Assembly: GCF_000988205.1 (NCBI RefSeq)
Contig: NZ_LAYQ01000020.1
Span: 1-64,000, forward strand
DNA length: 64,000 bases
Reading direction: 5' to 3'
Origin: Corynebacterium minutissimum
GTDB lineage: Bacteria; Actinomycetota; Actinomycetes; Mycobacteriales; Mycobacteriaceae
In this document: in pieces, positions 12,557 through 21,672 of the stretch
Layout of the letters: each line of letters opens with the position of its first letter
How positions within the stretch are numbered: the first letter of the stretch is position 1
The notes under the pieces: generated by a model
What the model was told of the DNA's origin: nothing
The model's database searches: none
The model's input: the letters and a program-made list of their open reading frames with translations, nothing else
Translations under genes and position numbers: made by a program

Positions 12557-13328
12557 CCTGCAGATTGGCCTCATCCTCCCTGACATCCTGGGCACCTACG
12601 GCGATGACGGCAACGCCCTAGTCCTGCGCCAGCGCGCCCGCATGCGCGGCCACGAGGCGGAGATTGTCCCCATCAAGCTGGGTGAGCCGGTGCCGGAATC
12701 CTTTGATGTCTACACCCTCGGCGGCGGCGAGGACACCGCGCAGATTCTCGCCGCGGAGCACCTCATCGCTGACGGTGGCCTCACCCGCGCTGCCTCCGCA
12801 GGTCGCCCGATTCTGGCGATTTGCGCGGGCCTGCAGGTACTCGGCGAATCCTTCCGTGCATCCGGCCGCGTGGTGGATGGCGTGGGGCTTATCGACGCCA
12901 CCACAGCCTCCATGGCCGAGCGCGCCATCGGCGAGGTAGCCACCGAACCCACCAAGGCCGGCATCACCGCTGAGCTCACCGAGCCACTCACCGGTTTTGA
13001 AAACCACATGGGTGCCACCATCCTGGGCCCTGCCGCCCAACCACTGGGAACGCTCACGCGCGGAACCGGCAATGCGGACACCGCCGCCATCCTGGACCTC
13101 TCCGACAAGGCCGTCCAGCGCAGTGCCGAGGGCGCGGTACAGGGCAGCGTCATCGCCACCTACATGCACGGCCCTGTCTTGGCGCGCAACCCGCAGCTGG
13201 CGGATTTGCTGCTGGCCAAGGCCATGGGAGTCGCGCTCAGCGAACTTGAGCCCTTGGATATCCCGGCTATTGACCAGCTACGCACCGAGCGCTTTAACGC
13301 CTCGGAGCCGCCGCGCTCGCAGCGCTAG
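12549..13328 (+). CDS. gatD: lipid II isoglutaminyl synthase glutaminase subunit GatD
   Basis: Class I glutamine amidotransferase (CobB/CobQ-like) that supplies ammonia to MurT. 259 residues: start SLQIGLILPDILGTYGDDGN, the nucleophile elbow AICAGLQVLG (Cys at about residue 95), and the catalytic His in ATYMHGPVLARNPQLADLL (about residue 200). The ATG overlaps the end of murT. Convergent with recR, 11 bases away. Confidence 0.95.
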   Translation: MTSLQIGLILPDILGTYGDDGNALVLRQRARMRGHEAEIVPIKLGEPVPESFDVYTLGGGEDTAQILAAEHLIADGGLTRAASAGRPILAICAGLQVLGESFRASGRVVDGVGLIDATTASMAERAIGEVATEPTKAGITAELTEPLTGFENHMGATILGPAAQPLGTLTRGTGNADTAAILDLSDKAVQRSAEGAVQGSVIATYMHGPVLARNPQLADLLLAKAMGVALSELEPLDIPAIDQLRTERFNASEPPRSQR

Positions 13329-13339
13329 GAAGCACCGCG

Positions 13340-13996
13340 CTAGACCGTCAGGCGGCCGCTCAACGCACGCGAGAGCGTCAGCTCATCGACAAACTCAAGG
13401 TCGCCTCCCAGCGGCATGCCGGAGGCCAGGCGCGTGATCTTCAGTCCTGGGAAGTCCCGCAGCAAGCGCACGAGGTAGGCCGCGGTGGCCTCGCCTTCGG
13501 TGTTGGGATCGGTGGCGAGGATGACCTCGGTGATGTCCGGGGAATCGTCGTAAAGCGGCTCCTCCGGGGTGGAATCCGCAAGCTCTCGGTCCGGTAGTAC
13601 GCCGCCGAGGCGCTGCAGCAGTTGCGAGATGTTGAGGTCTTTCGGGCCCACGTTGGCCAGCGGGTCGAGCGCGCCGCCCAGTACGTGGTAGCGGCCGTCA
13701 TATTCGCCGGTGCGCTCGATGACCTGGATGTCCTTGGGCTCTTCCACCACGCAGATGGTGGAAGCATCGCGCTGCGAATTGATGCAAATGCGGCAGACTT
13801 CTTCGCGGGAAATATTGCAGCAGATGCGGCAGAACGTCACCCCATCACGCACTGCTCCCAGCGCCTTCTGGAGGCGGTCAATCTCCTCTGGGTCCTGATG
13901 CAACACGTGGAAGGCGATGCGTTGCGCTGACTTCGGGCCAACACCCGGCAGGCGCGAGAACTCATCGATGAGATCCTGCAATGGTCCTTCAAACAC
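13340..13996 (-). CDS. recR: recombination mediator RecR
   Basis: Works with RecO (and RecF) to load RecA at gaps. 218 residues: helix-hairpin-helix [20 protein letters not shown], the four-cysteine zinc motif [16 protein letters not shown] (about residues 56-71), and a Toprim domain starting [20 protein letters not shown] with [16 protein letters not shown] (acidic E..DPN cluster). The start is GTG at 13996. A terminator (14052-14094) separates it from ybaB, so it may have its own promoter despite the conserved dnaX-ybaB-recR order. Confidence 0.97.
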   Translation of the reverse strand: MFEGPLQDLIDEFSRLPGVGPKSAQRIAFHVLHQDPEEIDRLQKALGAVRDGVTFCRICCNISREEVCRICINSQRDASTICVVEEPKDIQVIERTGEYDGRYHVLGGALDPLANVGPKDLNISQLLQRLGGVLPDRELADSTPEEPLYDDSPDITEVILATDPNTEGEATAAYLVRLLRDFPGLKITRLASGMPLGGDLEFVDELTLSRALSGRLTV

Positions 13997-14051
13997 GCAA
14001 TGCTCCCCTCACTCAACAATCCCTCAGACCTCGACGGCCGGGGACACAATA

Positions 14052-14094
14052 AAAGGCCGCGCTGCTCTCCACGAAGAGAGCAACAACGGCCTTT
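14052..14094 (-). terminator. terminator after ybaB
   Basis: AAAGGCCG (14052-14059) pairs with CGGCCTTT (14087-14094), with an inner GCTCTC/GAGAGC-like stem, followed on the minus strand by TTTTATT. It lies 17 bases past the ybaB stop. Confidence 0.85.
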
Positions 14095-14110
14095 AAGTCT
14101 AACGCGCGGC

Positions 14111-14491
14111 TTACTGGTTGCCGCCGAAGACATCCTGGAAGGACGGGCCATCGTAGTTCTGCTGAGACTGGCCCATGCCCTGGGACAGCGGACCAATCTT
14201 CTCCTGGGCCAGGCGGCCAGCAGCAGCGTGGGCCTCCTTGAAGGCACCAACGATGAGGTCCTGGAGGGTATCGATGTCCTCCGGGTCGACCACGGACTTA
14301 TCGATGGTAACGTTCTGCAGCTCAGCGCCGCCGGTCATGGTGACCTTCACCAAGCCGTTGCCGGCGGTGCCTTCAACGGTGGAGGCCAGGATCTCTTCCT
14401 GTGCCTTCTGCAGTTCTGCCTGGACGCGGGCTGCCTGCGCCAGGATCTCGTTCATGTCATTTGCCTGCTGCATCGGGTCGTTCTCAGTCAT
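14111..14491 (-). CDS. ybaB: YbaB/EbfC family nucleoid-associated protein
   Basis: 126 residues. It contains the family core AQAARVQAELQKAQEEILAS, then VEGTAGNGLVKVTMTGGAELQNVTIDKSVVDPEDIDTLQDLI, which forms the strand-and-helix dimer that binds DNA without strong sequence specificity. It follows dnaX by 57 bases, the usual partner arrangement (dnaX-ybaB-recR). Confidence 0.95.
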   Translation of the reverse strand: MTENDPMQQANDMNEILAQAARVQAELQKAQEEILASTVEGTAGNGLVKVTMTGGAELQNVTIDKSVVDPEDIDTLQDLIVGAFKEAHAAAGRLAQEKIGPLSQGMGQSQQNYDGPSFQDVFGGNQ

Positions 14492-14548
14492 GCTAAAAAT
14501 CCTTTCACACGATTATTTTCACTACGCGCCAAGTGTACAGATGCCACG

Positions 14549-17191
14549 CTAGAGCCGCCGCGCTCCCAACTCCTGTGCGAGGAGCTCCATGGCCACCTCC
14601 GTGGCGTTGCGGTGGTCCATCTCGCCGGCATTCTGCGCGGCCTCCATCATCTCGCGCTCCTCATCCGCGCGGGTGTACTCCGGCTGCGGAGCGGGAGCTT
14701 GCTGAGGCGCAGGCTGCTGCGACGTAACAGGCGCTTGGCCTGCGCTTTCCGAGGCCCCACCCATCCCCGCCGGCGGACCGTACTCCTCCGGTGGGGCTTC
14801 GAATTCGCCGTCCTCCGGGCCTGGCTCGGGTGGCAGCGGAACGCCGTTGCCAAACTTGGGAACCTTGGAAAACTCTTCATCCCGCTGGGCCGCTACTTGG
14901 CTCGCTTGCGCGATGCGTGATCGCCATTGGCTACCACGGGCCTCCCTCTTTGGGGGCACCGTCGCCCCGCGCGGGGCGACGTCCGGACGTTGTGGTTCTG
15001 CCGGCGGTCGCGGGTCTGCCGGCGGCTGCGACTCAGCTGCCTCACGCGGCTGCTCCGTCGTCGTTGCAGAAGACGGAGCCTGCTGCCCGATCCGGCGCGG
15101 CGCACCCCACGGGTCATCACTGGCATTGCTGGGTTCCTTCGCCTCGGACTCGCTGGGCTTGTCTCCTCTTTCAGATTCTGTTGCTGCCGCGGAAGCAGGC
15201 ACAGTGTCGGAAGAGTGCGAATCAGTAGCGTTGTTCGGAGTCTCCGGACTCTCTGCCTCCTCGTCGGGCTCGGCGGCCTCGCGTGGTGGCTGGTTGGGGT
15301 TCCACTGGGTGCGCTGGGCTGGTTCAGCCACCGTGAAGCCGTGGGCCTTCGGGTCGGTGCCGATGACGCACGTGACCTTCAGGTTGCGGTTGAGCTCTTC
15401 CTTAAGGACGGTCACGATGACCTCGTTGGTGCCTGGCGAGTTGATGCGTTCCGCCAGCGCGCCGGTGGTGTGGCCAAGAACCAAGGTGTCATCACGCACG
15501 CCGAGGACACGGGCTTCGGCGAGCATGATTTCAGCGACCTTGTTCCGGCGCCCAATCGTCGCCCGCAGGTCAGACCAAAGCCCGCGAATTTCCGCGGCTG
15601 GGTCTTGAGGCTGCTCGGGCTCAGGCTGCTGTTCTTGTGGCTGTCCTTGAGCCTGTTCTTGCCGTTCTTGTTGTTCCGGCTGTTCCGCTTCCTGCGGTTG
15701 TTCGTGCTGCTCCTGTTGCTGGTGTTCCGGTCGCTCTTGGCGCTGTACAGGCTGCTCTGACTGCGGCTCAGGCTGCGCCTCCGGCTGTGCAGGGCGCTCC
15801 ACCGGTGCCTGAGGCTGCGCAGCCTCAGGGGTTGGGGTCTGCTGCGTCTGCTGGGCTGCTTCTTGAGTCCTTTCGACCTGCTGTGGTTGCTGTTGCTGGG
15901 CCTCCTGTTTTGCAGCCTGACGGCTGCGACGCTGCGCGATGATAGCCGCGGCGGCGGCCGCGGGATCCTGGGCGCTAGCGACCGCAGATTGCTGGCGTTG
16001 CGCAGGCGGAGTTCCCTGCCCAGCGGGAGCGGAAGGCTGCACGCCCGCCCCCTGCGGGGCAGCAGTGGGCATCTGACCAGAGGCTGCCGCTGCAGGCCCC
16101 GAGCCAACGATGAGGTGCGCACACAGAATTTCTAGGAGCAGCCGTGGGGACGTCGCACCACGAAGGGAGGACACGCGCTCGTTGACGGTTTCCGCCAGGT
16201 AGGCCAGCTGTGGGCCGGAGAAGCGCTGCGCCTGGGCAGTGAGGATCTCACCGCGGTCAGTCGGCGCCGAGACTAACCCCTCCTCCAACGCTGAAGGGAC
16301 GGCCTGCAGGATCATCAAATCCCGCAAACGATCCAAAAGGTCAATGGCAAAGCGGCGAGGGTCGTGGCCGGCCTCAATGACATCGTCGACAAGCCGGAAG
16401 AGCCCAGCCTTATCCTGGTTCGCCAGGGATTCAACCGTGTTATCCAGCAGGCCTACGTCCGTGACACCCAGAAGCGGGCGGGCCACGTCGTAGGTCAGCC
16501 CATCGGGGCCTGCGCCCGCCAACAGCTGGTCCAGGATGGACAAGGTATCGCGGGGCGAACCGCCGCCGGCCTGGATGACCATGGGGTACACGGTGTCATC
16601 CACGTGGACGTTCTCCGAGGCCACGGTGCGCTCCAGCAGCCCCTTCATCGCCGGTGGAGTTAGCAGGCGGAAGGGATAGTGGTGGGTACGCGAACGGATG
16701 GTGCCGATGATCTTCTCCGGCTCCGTCGTGGCAAAAATGAAGATCACGTGCTCCGGCGGCTCCTCGACAACCTTGAGCAAGGCGTTCGCGCCCGAGGCGG
16801 AAATCATGTGGGCCTCATCGATGATGAAGATGCGGTAGCGCGACTCCGCCGGCGCGTAGTAGGCGCGGTCACGCAACTCACGCATGTCCTCGACACCATT
16901 GTGAGAGGCGGCGTCGAGCTCCGTGACATCCAAGTTGCCCGGCCCACCCGGGGCCAGCGAGACACAGGAATCGCACACCCCGCACGGCGTTGACGTTGGC
17001 CCCTGCTCACAGTTCAGCGAGCGGGCCATGATGCGCGCCGACGACGTCTTTCCGCAGCCACGCGGGCCGGAAAAGAGGTACGCATGGTTAATGCGCCCTG
17101 CGTCGAGGGCAGCGGATAAAGGCGTGGTGACCTGCTCTTGGCCTACCACTTCCGCGAAGGTTGCTGGACGATATTTCCGGTATAGAGCCAC
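14549..17191 (-). CDS. dnaX: DNA polymerase III subunits gamma and tau
   Basis: Clamp-loader ATPase. 880 residues, GTG start at 17191 (ALYRKYRPATFAEVVGQ). Walker A is FSGPRGCGKTSSARIM (about residues 41-56), the zinc motif is C-x8-C-x2-C-x2-C in NCEQGPTSTPCGVCDSC, Walker B is RIFIIDEAHM and the SRC motif is replaced by TIRSRTHHYPFR. Domain III ends near residue 370. A Gln/Glu/Pro-rich linker (about 390-560) follows, then the tau domain that contacts polymerase, and a Pro-rich tail. No programmed frameshift slippery site was found; gamma may be absent, as in other actinobacteria. Confidence 0.96.
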   Translation of the reverse strand: MALYRKYRPATFAEVVGQEQVTTPLSAALDAGRINHAYLFSGPRGCGKTSSARIMARSLNCEQGPTSTPCGVCDSCVSLAPGGPGNLDVTELDAASHNGVEDMRELRDRAYYAPAESRYRIFIIDEAHMISASGANALLKVVEEPPEHVIFIFATTEPEKIIGTIRSRTHHYPFRLLTPPAMKGLLERTVASENVHVDDTVYPMVIQAGGGSPRDTLSILDQLLAGAGPDGLTYDVARPLLGVTDVGLLDNTVESLANQDKAGLFRLVDDVIEAGHDPRRFAIDLLDRLRDLMILQAVPSALEEGLVSAPTDRGEILTAQAQRFSGPQLAYLAETVNERVSSLRGATSPRLLLEILCAHLIVGSGPAAAASGQMPTAAPQGAGVQPSAPAGQGTPPAQRQQSAVASAQDPAAAAAAIIAQRRSRQAAKQEAQQQQPQQVERTQEAAQQTQQTPTPEAAQPQAPVERPAQPEAQPEPQSEQPVQRQERPEHQQQEQHEQPQEAEQPEQQERQEQAQGQPQEQQPEPEQPQDPAAEIRGLWSDLRATIGRRNKVAEIMLAEARVLGVRDDTLVLGHTTGALAERINSPGTNEVIVTVLKEELNRNLKVTCVIGTDPKAHGFTVAEPAQRTQWNPNQPPREAAEPDEEAESPETPNNATDSHSSDTVPASAAATESERGDKPSESEAKEPSNASDDPWGAPRRIGQQAPSSATTTEQPREAAESQPPADPRPPAEPQRPDVAPRGATVPPKREARGSQWRSRIAQASQVAAQRDEEFSKVPKFGNGVPLPPEPGPEDGEFEAPPEEYGPPAGMGGASESAGQAPVTSQQPAPQQAPAPQPEYTRADEEREMMEAAQNAGEMDHRNATEVAMELLAQELGARRL

Positions 17192-17223
17192 GGTTAGTCA
17201 GTGTAGCGTCTCAACCCGACACG

Positions 17224-17781
17224 TCACTCCGAGCGCTGCCAATCCAGCAGATCGATGCCTTGCTCTGCCACCGCCTGCTGCAGCGCCGGCACGCCTTCCT
17301 CGACGGCGTAGGCATACTCGGCGTCGCTCAGCATCAGCAGTTGGCACACCAGCGTCAGGCGGCCCTCCTCCGCCACCTGCGGGGTCTGGCCGCCCCACAG
17401 GTACGGGGCGATGAGCATGCCATGACGCACGCTCAAGTGAGCGAAGCGCTCATCGTCTTCGGCAAAGAGCTTGGGCAAGAGCAGGCCCGGTTGCGCGGGC
17501 AACAAGCCTGCGGCTTCCGTGAGCAACGCTGCCGCAGCACTCACTGCGGCAGCCACCTCCACCTGCCCGGTGCGGGCGACGGTGAGGAGCTCACAGCGCA
17601 CGTCGATGCTTTGCTCGGCGTGCGCTAGCCCGGTGTCGACGGCGGCAAACTCACACGTGACGGCGAGGGACTGATCCCCCTCCAGTGAGGCTAAGCCCAG
17701 GCGCTGCCCCTCGACGTTTTTAAACTCGAGGTCAGCCGGGATGATCTGGTCAAGCCAGTAGGCCGTCTCGTCGGAGTTGAT
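17224..17781 (-). CDS. hypothetical DUF-type protein; no standard start codon for full-length frame
   Basis: Protein-like sequence runs from an ATC codon at 17781 (INSDETAYWLDQIIPADLEF) to the stop at 17224, about 185 residues. There is no ATG, GTG or TTG in this frame between the preceding stop near 17808 and the GTG at 17601, which would give only 125 residues (RCELLTVARTGQVEVAAAV). The upstream part has typical coding character and sits 4 bases after the aminotransferase stop, so a non-standard start (ATC) or coupling to the upstream gene is plausible. Residues GMLIAPYLWGGQTPQ are the most conserved-looking. Function unknown; it lies between dnaX and aspT on the same strand. Confidence 0.65.
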   Translation of the reverse strand: MNSDETAYWLDQIIPADLEFKNVEGQRLGLASLEGDQSLAVTCEFAAVDTGLAHAEQSIDVRCELLTVARTGQVEVAAAVSAAAALLTEAAGLLPAQPGLLLPKLFAEDDERFAHLSVRHGMLIAPYLWGGQTPQVAEEGRLTLVCQLLMLSDAEYAYAVEEGVPALQQAVAEQGIDLLDWQRSE

Positions 17782-17785
17782 TGCC

Positions 17786-19057
17786 TTATACCCCCAGCTT
17801 CTCTAGTGCGGCGAGCAGCACACAGGTGGCCACGCCATCCATGGCTGCCTCAACTTCTTCCTGCGGGGGCAGGGACGGAGCCAAGCGAATGTTGTGGTCC
17901 TTCTCGTCCTCGCCGTATGGGTACGCCGAACCAGCCTGGGTCAGGAGAATGCCGGCGTCACGGGCCAGCTCCCACACGCGGGTGGCGGTGCCCTCCATCA
18001 CGTTGAGGGAGATGAAGTAGCCGCCCTTGGGGTGGGTCCAGTCCGCGATCTCATGGTGGGTGAGGTTCTTATCCAGGATGCGAAGAACCGCCTCGAACTT
18101 CGGCGCCAGCAGCGCAGCGTGGCGGCGCATAACCGCGCGCACGCCTTCGGCGGAACCGAAGAACTCGTAGTGCGCAAGCTGGTTGATCTTGTTCGGGCCA
18201 ATGCCGCGGATACCGGCGTGCTCCAGGTACCACTCGAGGTTATCTTCGGAGGAACCGAAGAAGCTCACTCCGGAGCCAGCGAAGGTGATCTTCGACGACG
18301 AGGACATAGCCCAGAAGCGGTCCGGGTTTCCTTCCTGTTCCGCAATCTCCAAAATCGGCAGAACCTCCGGGAAGTCCTCGGTCAGTGTGTGCACGGCATA
18401 AGCGTTGTCCCACACGATGCGGAAGTCCGGTGCGCCGGTCTCCATCGCAGCGAGGCGGCGGGTCTTCTCTTCCGAGATGACGGCACCCGTGGGGTTGGAG
18501 AACATCGGCACAACCCACATGCCCTTAACCTGCGGGTCCTTGGCCAGCTCCTCGACTGCTTCGATGTCCGGGCCATCTTCTTCCATCGGCACCGAAATCA
18601 GCTCGAAGCCGAAGGACTCCGTGATGGCGAAGTGGCGGTCATATCCCGGGGTGGGGCAGATCCACTTGATGGTCTCTTCCTTGGACCACGGCTTCTCAGA
18701 GCTGTTGGTGCCGAAGGTGTAGGCCCACAGGATGAGGTCATACATGATGTTCAGGGAGGAAGAGTCCGCCGCAATGAGGAGCTCCGGATCCATGTTGGTG
18801 AGCTTGCCCCACAGATCGCGCAGCTCCTTGATGCCCTTCTGGTTGCCGTAGTTGCGCAGGTCATTACCCGCAGCATCGGTGTAGTGGCCGCGCCCCGGCA
18901 GAACGAGCAGATCGTTGGACAGATCAAGCTGCGCCTTGGACGGCTTACCGCGGGTCAAGTCAAGATCCAACCCCTCAGCCTTGAGGGCCTCGTAGTCCTT
19001 GCGCACCTGCGCGGCAAGCTCATCAAGCTCGGACTTTTCAAGATTAAGAAGAGACAT
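17786..19057 (-). CDS. aspT: aspartate aminotransferase, class Ic (AspT type)
   Basis: PLP-dependent enzyme interconverting aspartate/2-oxoglutarate and oxaloacetate/glutamate. 423 residues. It has the small-subclass features of corynebacterial AspT: LDLTRGKPSKAQLDLS at the N-terminus, WICPTPGYDRHFAI, VVPMFSNPTGAVISEE, FRIVWDNAYAVH, and the PLP-lysine in AMSSSSKITFAGSGVSFFG. The ATG at 19057 (MSLLNLEKSELDELA) follows a GGAAGGAAGAC site; an upstream frame to 19099 lacks one. In C. glutamicum the gene lies at this place next to dnaX and supplies aspartate for the lysC pathway encoded nearby. Confidence 0.93.
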   Translation of the reverse strand: MSLLNLEKSELDELAAQVRKDYEALKAEGLDLDLTRGKPSKAQLDLSNDLLVLPGRGHYTDAAGNDLRNYGNQKGIKELRDLWGKLTNMDPELLIAADSSSLNIMYDLILWAYTFGTNSSEKPWSKEETIKWICPTPGYDRHFAITESFGFELISVPMEEDGPDIEAVEELAKDPQVKGMWVVPMFSNPTGAVISEEKTRRLAAMETGAPDFRIVWDNAYAVHTLTEDFPEVLPILEIAEQEGNPDRFWAMSSSSKITFAGSGVSFFGSSEDNLEWYLEHAGIRGIGPNKINQLAHYEFFGSAEGVRAVMRRHAALLAPKFEAVLRILDKNLTHHEIADWTHPKGGYFISLNVMEGTATRVWELARDAGILLTQAGSAYPYGEDEKDHNIRLAPSLPPQEEVEAAMDGVATCVLLAALEKLGV

Positions 19058-19144
19058 CCGTCTTCCTTCCGGGACGTAGTGCGGACATATGGCAACCATA
19101 CTAACGCCCCGTCACATCCCCCGTGTGAAAGCACACAAATAAAA

Positions 19145-19235
19145 AGGGGACCCCGCGCACCCGCCAGAGCCTCCTGACCCTTGCTGCATTCCTGCCCTGG
19201 GGGAGTTCAGAGGATGGACGCCACGCGGAATCCTG
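19145..19235 (-). ncRNA. ffs: small bacterial SRP RNA (4.5S type)
   Basis: The minus strand has the apical SRP signature GGCAGGAATGCAGCAAGGGT between complementary arms (TCC..CTGAACTC.. and ..GTCAGGAGG), and the ends GGATTCCGCG and CGCGGGGTCC pair to close the hairpin. A TTTTT run follows at about 19141-19145. It guides Ffh to the membrane. Upstream of aspT on the same strand. Confidence 0.93.
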
Positions 19236-19404
19236 CGGTCTAGCCTAGCGCGCCTTGCTTGTCGACGCCAAACCGCTCCCCCGCCACCCAACTCCCCACT
19301 CCTCTTCCAAGCGCACTCCCCACCTCAAGCCACTAGATTCTTAAGTTTTCCGCCCTGACCTGGCGATTTTGCTTCATTAGGGGGCTCATGTAATGTTTTC
19401 CAGC

Positions 19405-19493
19405 GGAGGATTCGACTAGCGGCCTATGTCACACGCCTGGAACGCGTGCGGGAGTCACATCCCTCAGGGGTTCAAATCCCCTATCCTCCGCCA
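19405..19493 (+). tRNA. tRNA-Ser(GGA)
   Basis: Acceptor GGAGGAT (19405-19411) pairs with ATCCTCC (19483-19489). The anticodon loop CTGGAAC gives GGA (UCC/UCU). It has the long variable arm of serine tRNAs (GGGAG..CTC), T-loop GGTTCAAATCC and encoded CCA (19491-19493). Confidence 0.95.
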
Positions 19494-19497
19494 TTGG

Positions 19498-19531
19498 GAA
19501 GTCCCCTGGATGTCATCATCCGGGGGACTTC
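19498..19531 (+). terminator. terminator after tRNA-Ser(GGA)
   Basis: A 15-bp stem with one mismatch (19498-19512 with 19517-19531) starts 5 bases after the tRNA CCA. There is only a weak T-run. Confidence 0.75.
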
Positions 19532-19577
19532 TCCTCATGCGCAGGTGGCAGATTCTAGTGGTCGCGGATACACGGTT

Positions 19578-19787
19578 TTAGATTTCGTTGGCATAGCCTA
19601 GGAGTTCGGCCATTTCTTCGGCTGGTATTGCAAATCCTAGGGTTGCGCGTGGTCTTCTTCTTAACCACGTAGGCCGAGTTTCCCGCAGTCGTAGGCGACT
19701 ATTGTCGATACGACTGCGGACAGCGAGATATCCCATGAGCTGTTTGGCTAAGAGGTAGCCAGGAATGGGTGGAACATTTGTGATCAT
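19578..19787 (-). pseudogene. IS30-type transposase C-terminal remnant
   Basis: The end of this frame reads RRRPRATLGFAIPAEEMAELL, which matches the conserved R.RKTLG..TPAE end of IS30 transposases. The preceding residues do not continue the DDE domain in any frame I checked, and the copy lies just downstream of a tRNA, a common landing site. Non-functional. Confidence 0.6.
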
Positions 19788-19951
19788 GTCGACCGTGCTG
19801 TCGCATGGTATCTCTTCCGAAATCGCCTACGCCTTGCCGCTAGGGGCTTCTACTTGCTTGAGCTGACAGACAACAACCGGCAAGGCGCTACCTCAGTCTT
19901 CAATGAGTCGGCGTCTTTCTATATGACAAACCTAGACTGAGCATATCCCTA

Positions 19952-20119
19952 TTACTCTTTACTCCTCCTTTTAGCTGATGCAGCAACTGAAAGAGCTATT
20001 CCTAGAAGGGCCATAGGAAGCCCAAGATTAGTAAGCCGAGTTTCCCAAAATAAGCCCGCTATACACAACAAAGCGCCTGCAATGAGAATGACAAGGGTAA
20101 AGACTTTAAATAGTTTCAT
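19952..20119 (-). CDS. small two-span membrane protein
   Basis: 55 residues from the ATG at 20119 (MKLFKVFTLVILIAGALLC), with two hydrophobic segments and a basic end AASAKRRSKE. The frame is also open from 20194 (SKELLFSWGFLPSGDD...), giving 80 residues. It lies in a stretch of decayed IS pieces. No family recognised. Confidence 0.5.
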   Translation of the reverse strand: MKLFKVFTLVILIAGALLCIAGLFWETRLTNLGLPMALLGIALSVAASAKRRSKE

Positions 20120-20320
20120 TTCCGCATCTTCCTTACAACTTCCGTCATCGCCCGAAGGCAGGAATCCCCATGAGAATAACAATTCTTTACTCACAATTGA
20201 TCCCCCCCACCTAAATTTGGAACTTTCGTATACTCTTCTCGGGTTCTATGGCTTGAAGAGTGCATGAAAGGGAAAATAGGTGTATGCCATTACTCGGCAC
20301 TGTGGAACTCAACCACCCGA

Positions 20321-20808
20321 TCAGCAAAGGTTCACTCCCCCCGACCCGTCGGTGGTAACGATGTACGATTCCGCGATTTTGTCGAGCAGTTTCAGGTACT
20401 CGTTTGAGCTTTCACGCAGGCACCAATGTCGGGCGATGACGTGCGTTTCGGTGCAGGCTACCAGCAGGAATTTCTTGTGAAAGTAGGTGCCGTCGATAAA
20501 GAGCTGGTCATAGACACGATAGGGATCTGCTGCTGTTGGCACGATGATAAACCACAGCAGCTTAAACCACCGGGTCAAAGTCCGCCTTGTTATCCCAAGG
20601 CGTTTGGCCAAGTGGTCTGCGGATTCCCCAGAAAGGACCCAGTCAATAAAGATTTTAAAATGCCGAATCTCACTGGTGTGCGCGGGTGTTAATCGATGAA
20701 AACGTTGCACTGAGGGCATAGCCGGCCTTGGGGTCCTGCCGCAGTTTTGTTGTTCTTAACCAGAAAGTGGCCGCACATATCGCACGACAGCCGATTCCTA
20801 TTAGCCAT
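20321..20808 (-). pseudogene. IS1249-like transposase, frameshifted and truncated
   Basis: The first part (ATG at 20808, frame to about 20705) encodes a zinc-ribbon start: MANRNRLSCDMCGHFLVKN then GRLCPQC. Another frame continues HTSEIRHFKIFIDWVLSGES, the helix-turn-helix AKRLGITRRTLTRWFKLLW, and the start of a DDE domain with LFIDGTYFHKKFLLVAC. It stops at 20321 after about 130 residues, where full transposases have nearly 400. The frame change lies near 20700-20730. This is an inactive fragment; the downstream catalytic part is deleted. Confidence 0.75.
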
Positions 20809-20829
20809 ATGAATTGGCATTACCGCACC

Positions 20830-21024
20830 AGCAGCAGTCCTCCCACCACAGGTCTATGGCTATCCGATGTCGATTTCACCGATCAGGCTGTTGGAACCGA
20901 TTCAAAATCAAGATCACCGTATTATCCCAGGCTGCCTTGGGAATCCGTATCGGTTTATCCACACGAAAAGTCCCTTAAGCCGTTAATTCTCAGAAGCCGA
21001 TTTCTGCGAAGCAGCAAACTGACT
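20830..21024. other. non-coding gap between IS remnant and VOC gene
   Basis: No coding frame, RNA or repeat was identified. It is AT-richer than the flanks, in keeping with IS debris. Confidence 0.4.
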
Positions 21025-21399
21025 TCACCACGTATAGAACTCCAAGATGTTTCCGTCTGGATCCGAAATGTAGGCGGAATAAGAACCCCATGGCATTTTC
21101 TTGGGTGAGGCAGAAGTCTCGCGATAGGAATCTGGAAGTTGACTCCAGTACTCGTCGACGTCCTCAACAGAGAATTGGATTACTGCTCCGCCGGGGGTTG
21201 CCGGACTAGTGTTAGTGGCTGAAGCAAAAACTGAAGAATCGAATACGCCAATTACGCTGTCATCAAACGACACTTCAAAATATCCTTCTTCAGCAGACAA
21301 TGGCTTTGCTTCGGAGTTTGGAAGTTGATGGTAGAACTCCCATGAGGCTTCGATATTGCGGGTCAAGATGGTCAAATGATCGAATCGCATGATTGGCAT
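21025..21399 (-). CDS. VOC-family (glyoxalase/bleomycin-resistance fold) protein
   Basis: 124 residues with the two beta-alpha-beta-beta-beta modules of the vicinal oxygen chelate fold: MRFDHLTILTRNIEASWEFYHQL at the N-terminus, AVIQFSVEDVDEYWSQLPDS in the middle, and the closing YISDPDGNILEFYTW. The metal-binding His (FDHL) and terminal Glu (ILEFY) are present. Substrate unknown. It lies alone between IS remnants and a hairpin repeat, so it may be an acquired gene. Confidence 0.85.
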   Translation of the reverse strand: MPIMRFDHLTILTRNIEASWEFYHQLPNSEAKPLSAEEGYFEVSFDDSVIGVFDSSVFASATNTSPATPGGAVIQFSVEDVDEYWSQLPDSYRETSASPKKMPWGSYSAYISDPDGNILEFYTW

Positions 21400-21514
21400 A
21401 ACCTTTCTCGCTGGGCCAAAGATTAGTCGCGATTATTCCAAATGCCCTTTGCCCGTGTGCGGTATTAGAAATCGAGGCTATTGGATTCTTCATGCGGTGG
21501 CTTGGAGCCTTCAA

Positions 21515-21620
21515 GCAAAGGAACCAAAGCAAAGGCACCATTTGCGGGGCCTAGGATGAAAAACCCCAGGTGATTGCATGCGGAGTTTCGCATAAGGTGC
21601 CAGTACTTTGGTTCCTTTGC
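21515..21620. repeat. inverted-repeat element, MITE-like
   Basis: GCAAAGGAACCAAAG (21515-21529) with GGCACC (21534-21539) is mirrored by GGTGCC (21596-21601) and CTTTGGTTCCTTTGC (21606-21620), leaving a 56-base interior. The 25-bp arms differ at four central positions. Size and layout fit a MITE or an extruding repeat, not a terminator (no T-run). A similar word style (AAAGG, GGTTCC) appears in the hairpin tract at 54 kb. Confidence 0.6.
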
Positions 21621-21672
21621 GGCTGGGCACTCGAGCTGGGCACCTCCATCGAACGCCCATGGTCAACCGCCC

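Noticed and set aside
19700..19940. A plus-strand open frame reading about 60 residues including FYLLELTDNNRQGATSVFNE
   Set aside because: It has no start codon or family match and lies within IS debris; it may be part of a decayed gene but cannot be supported.
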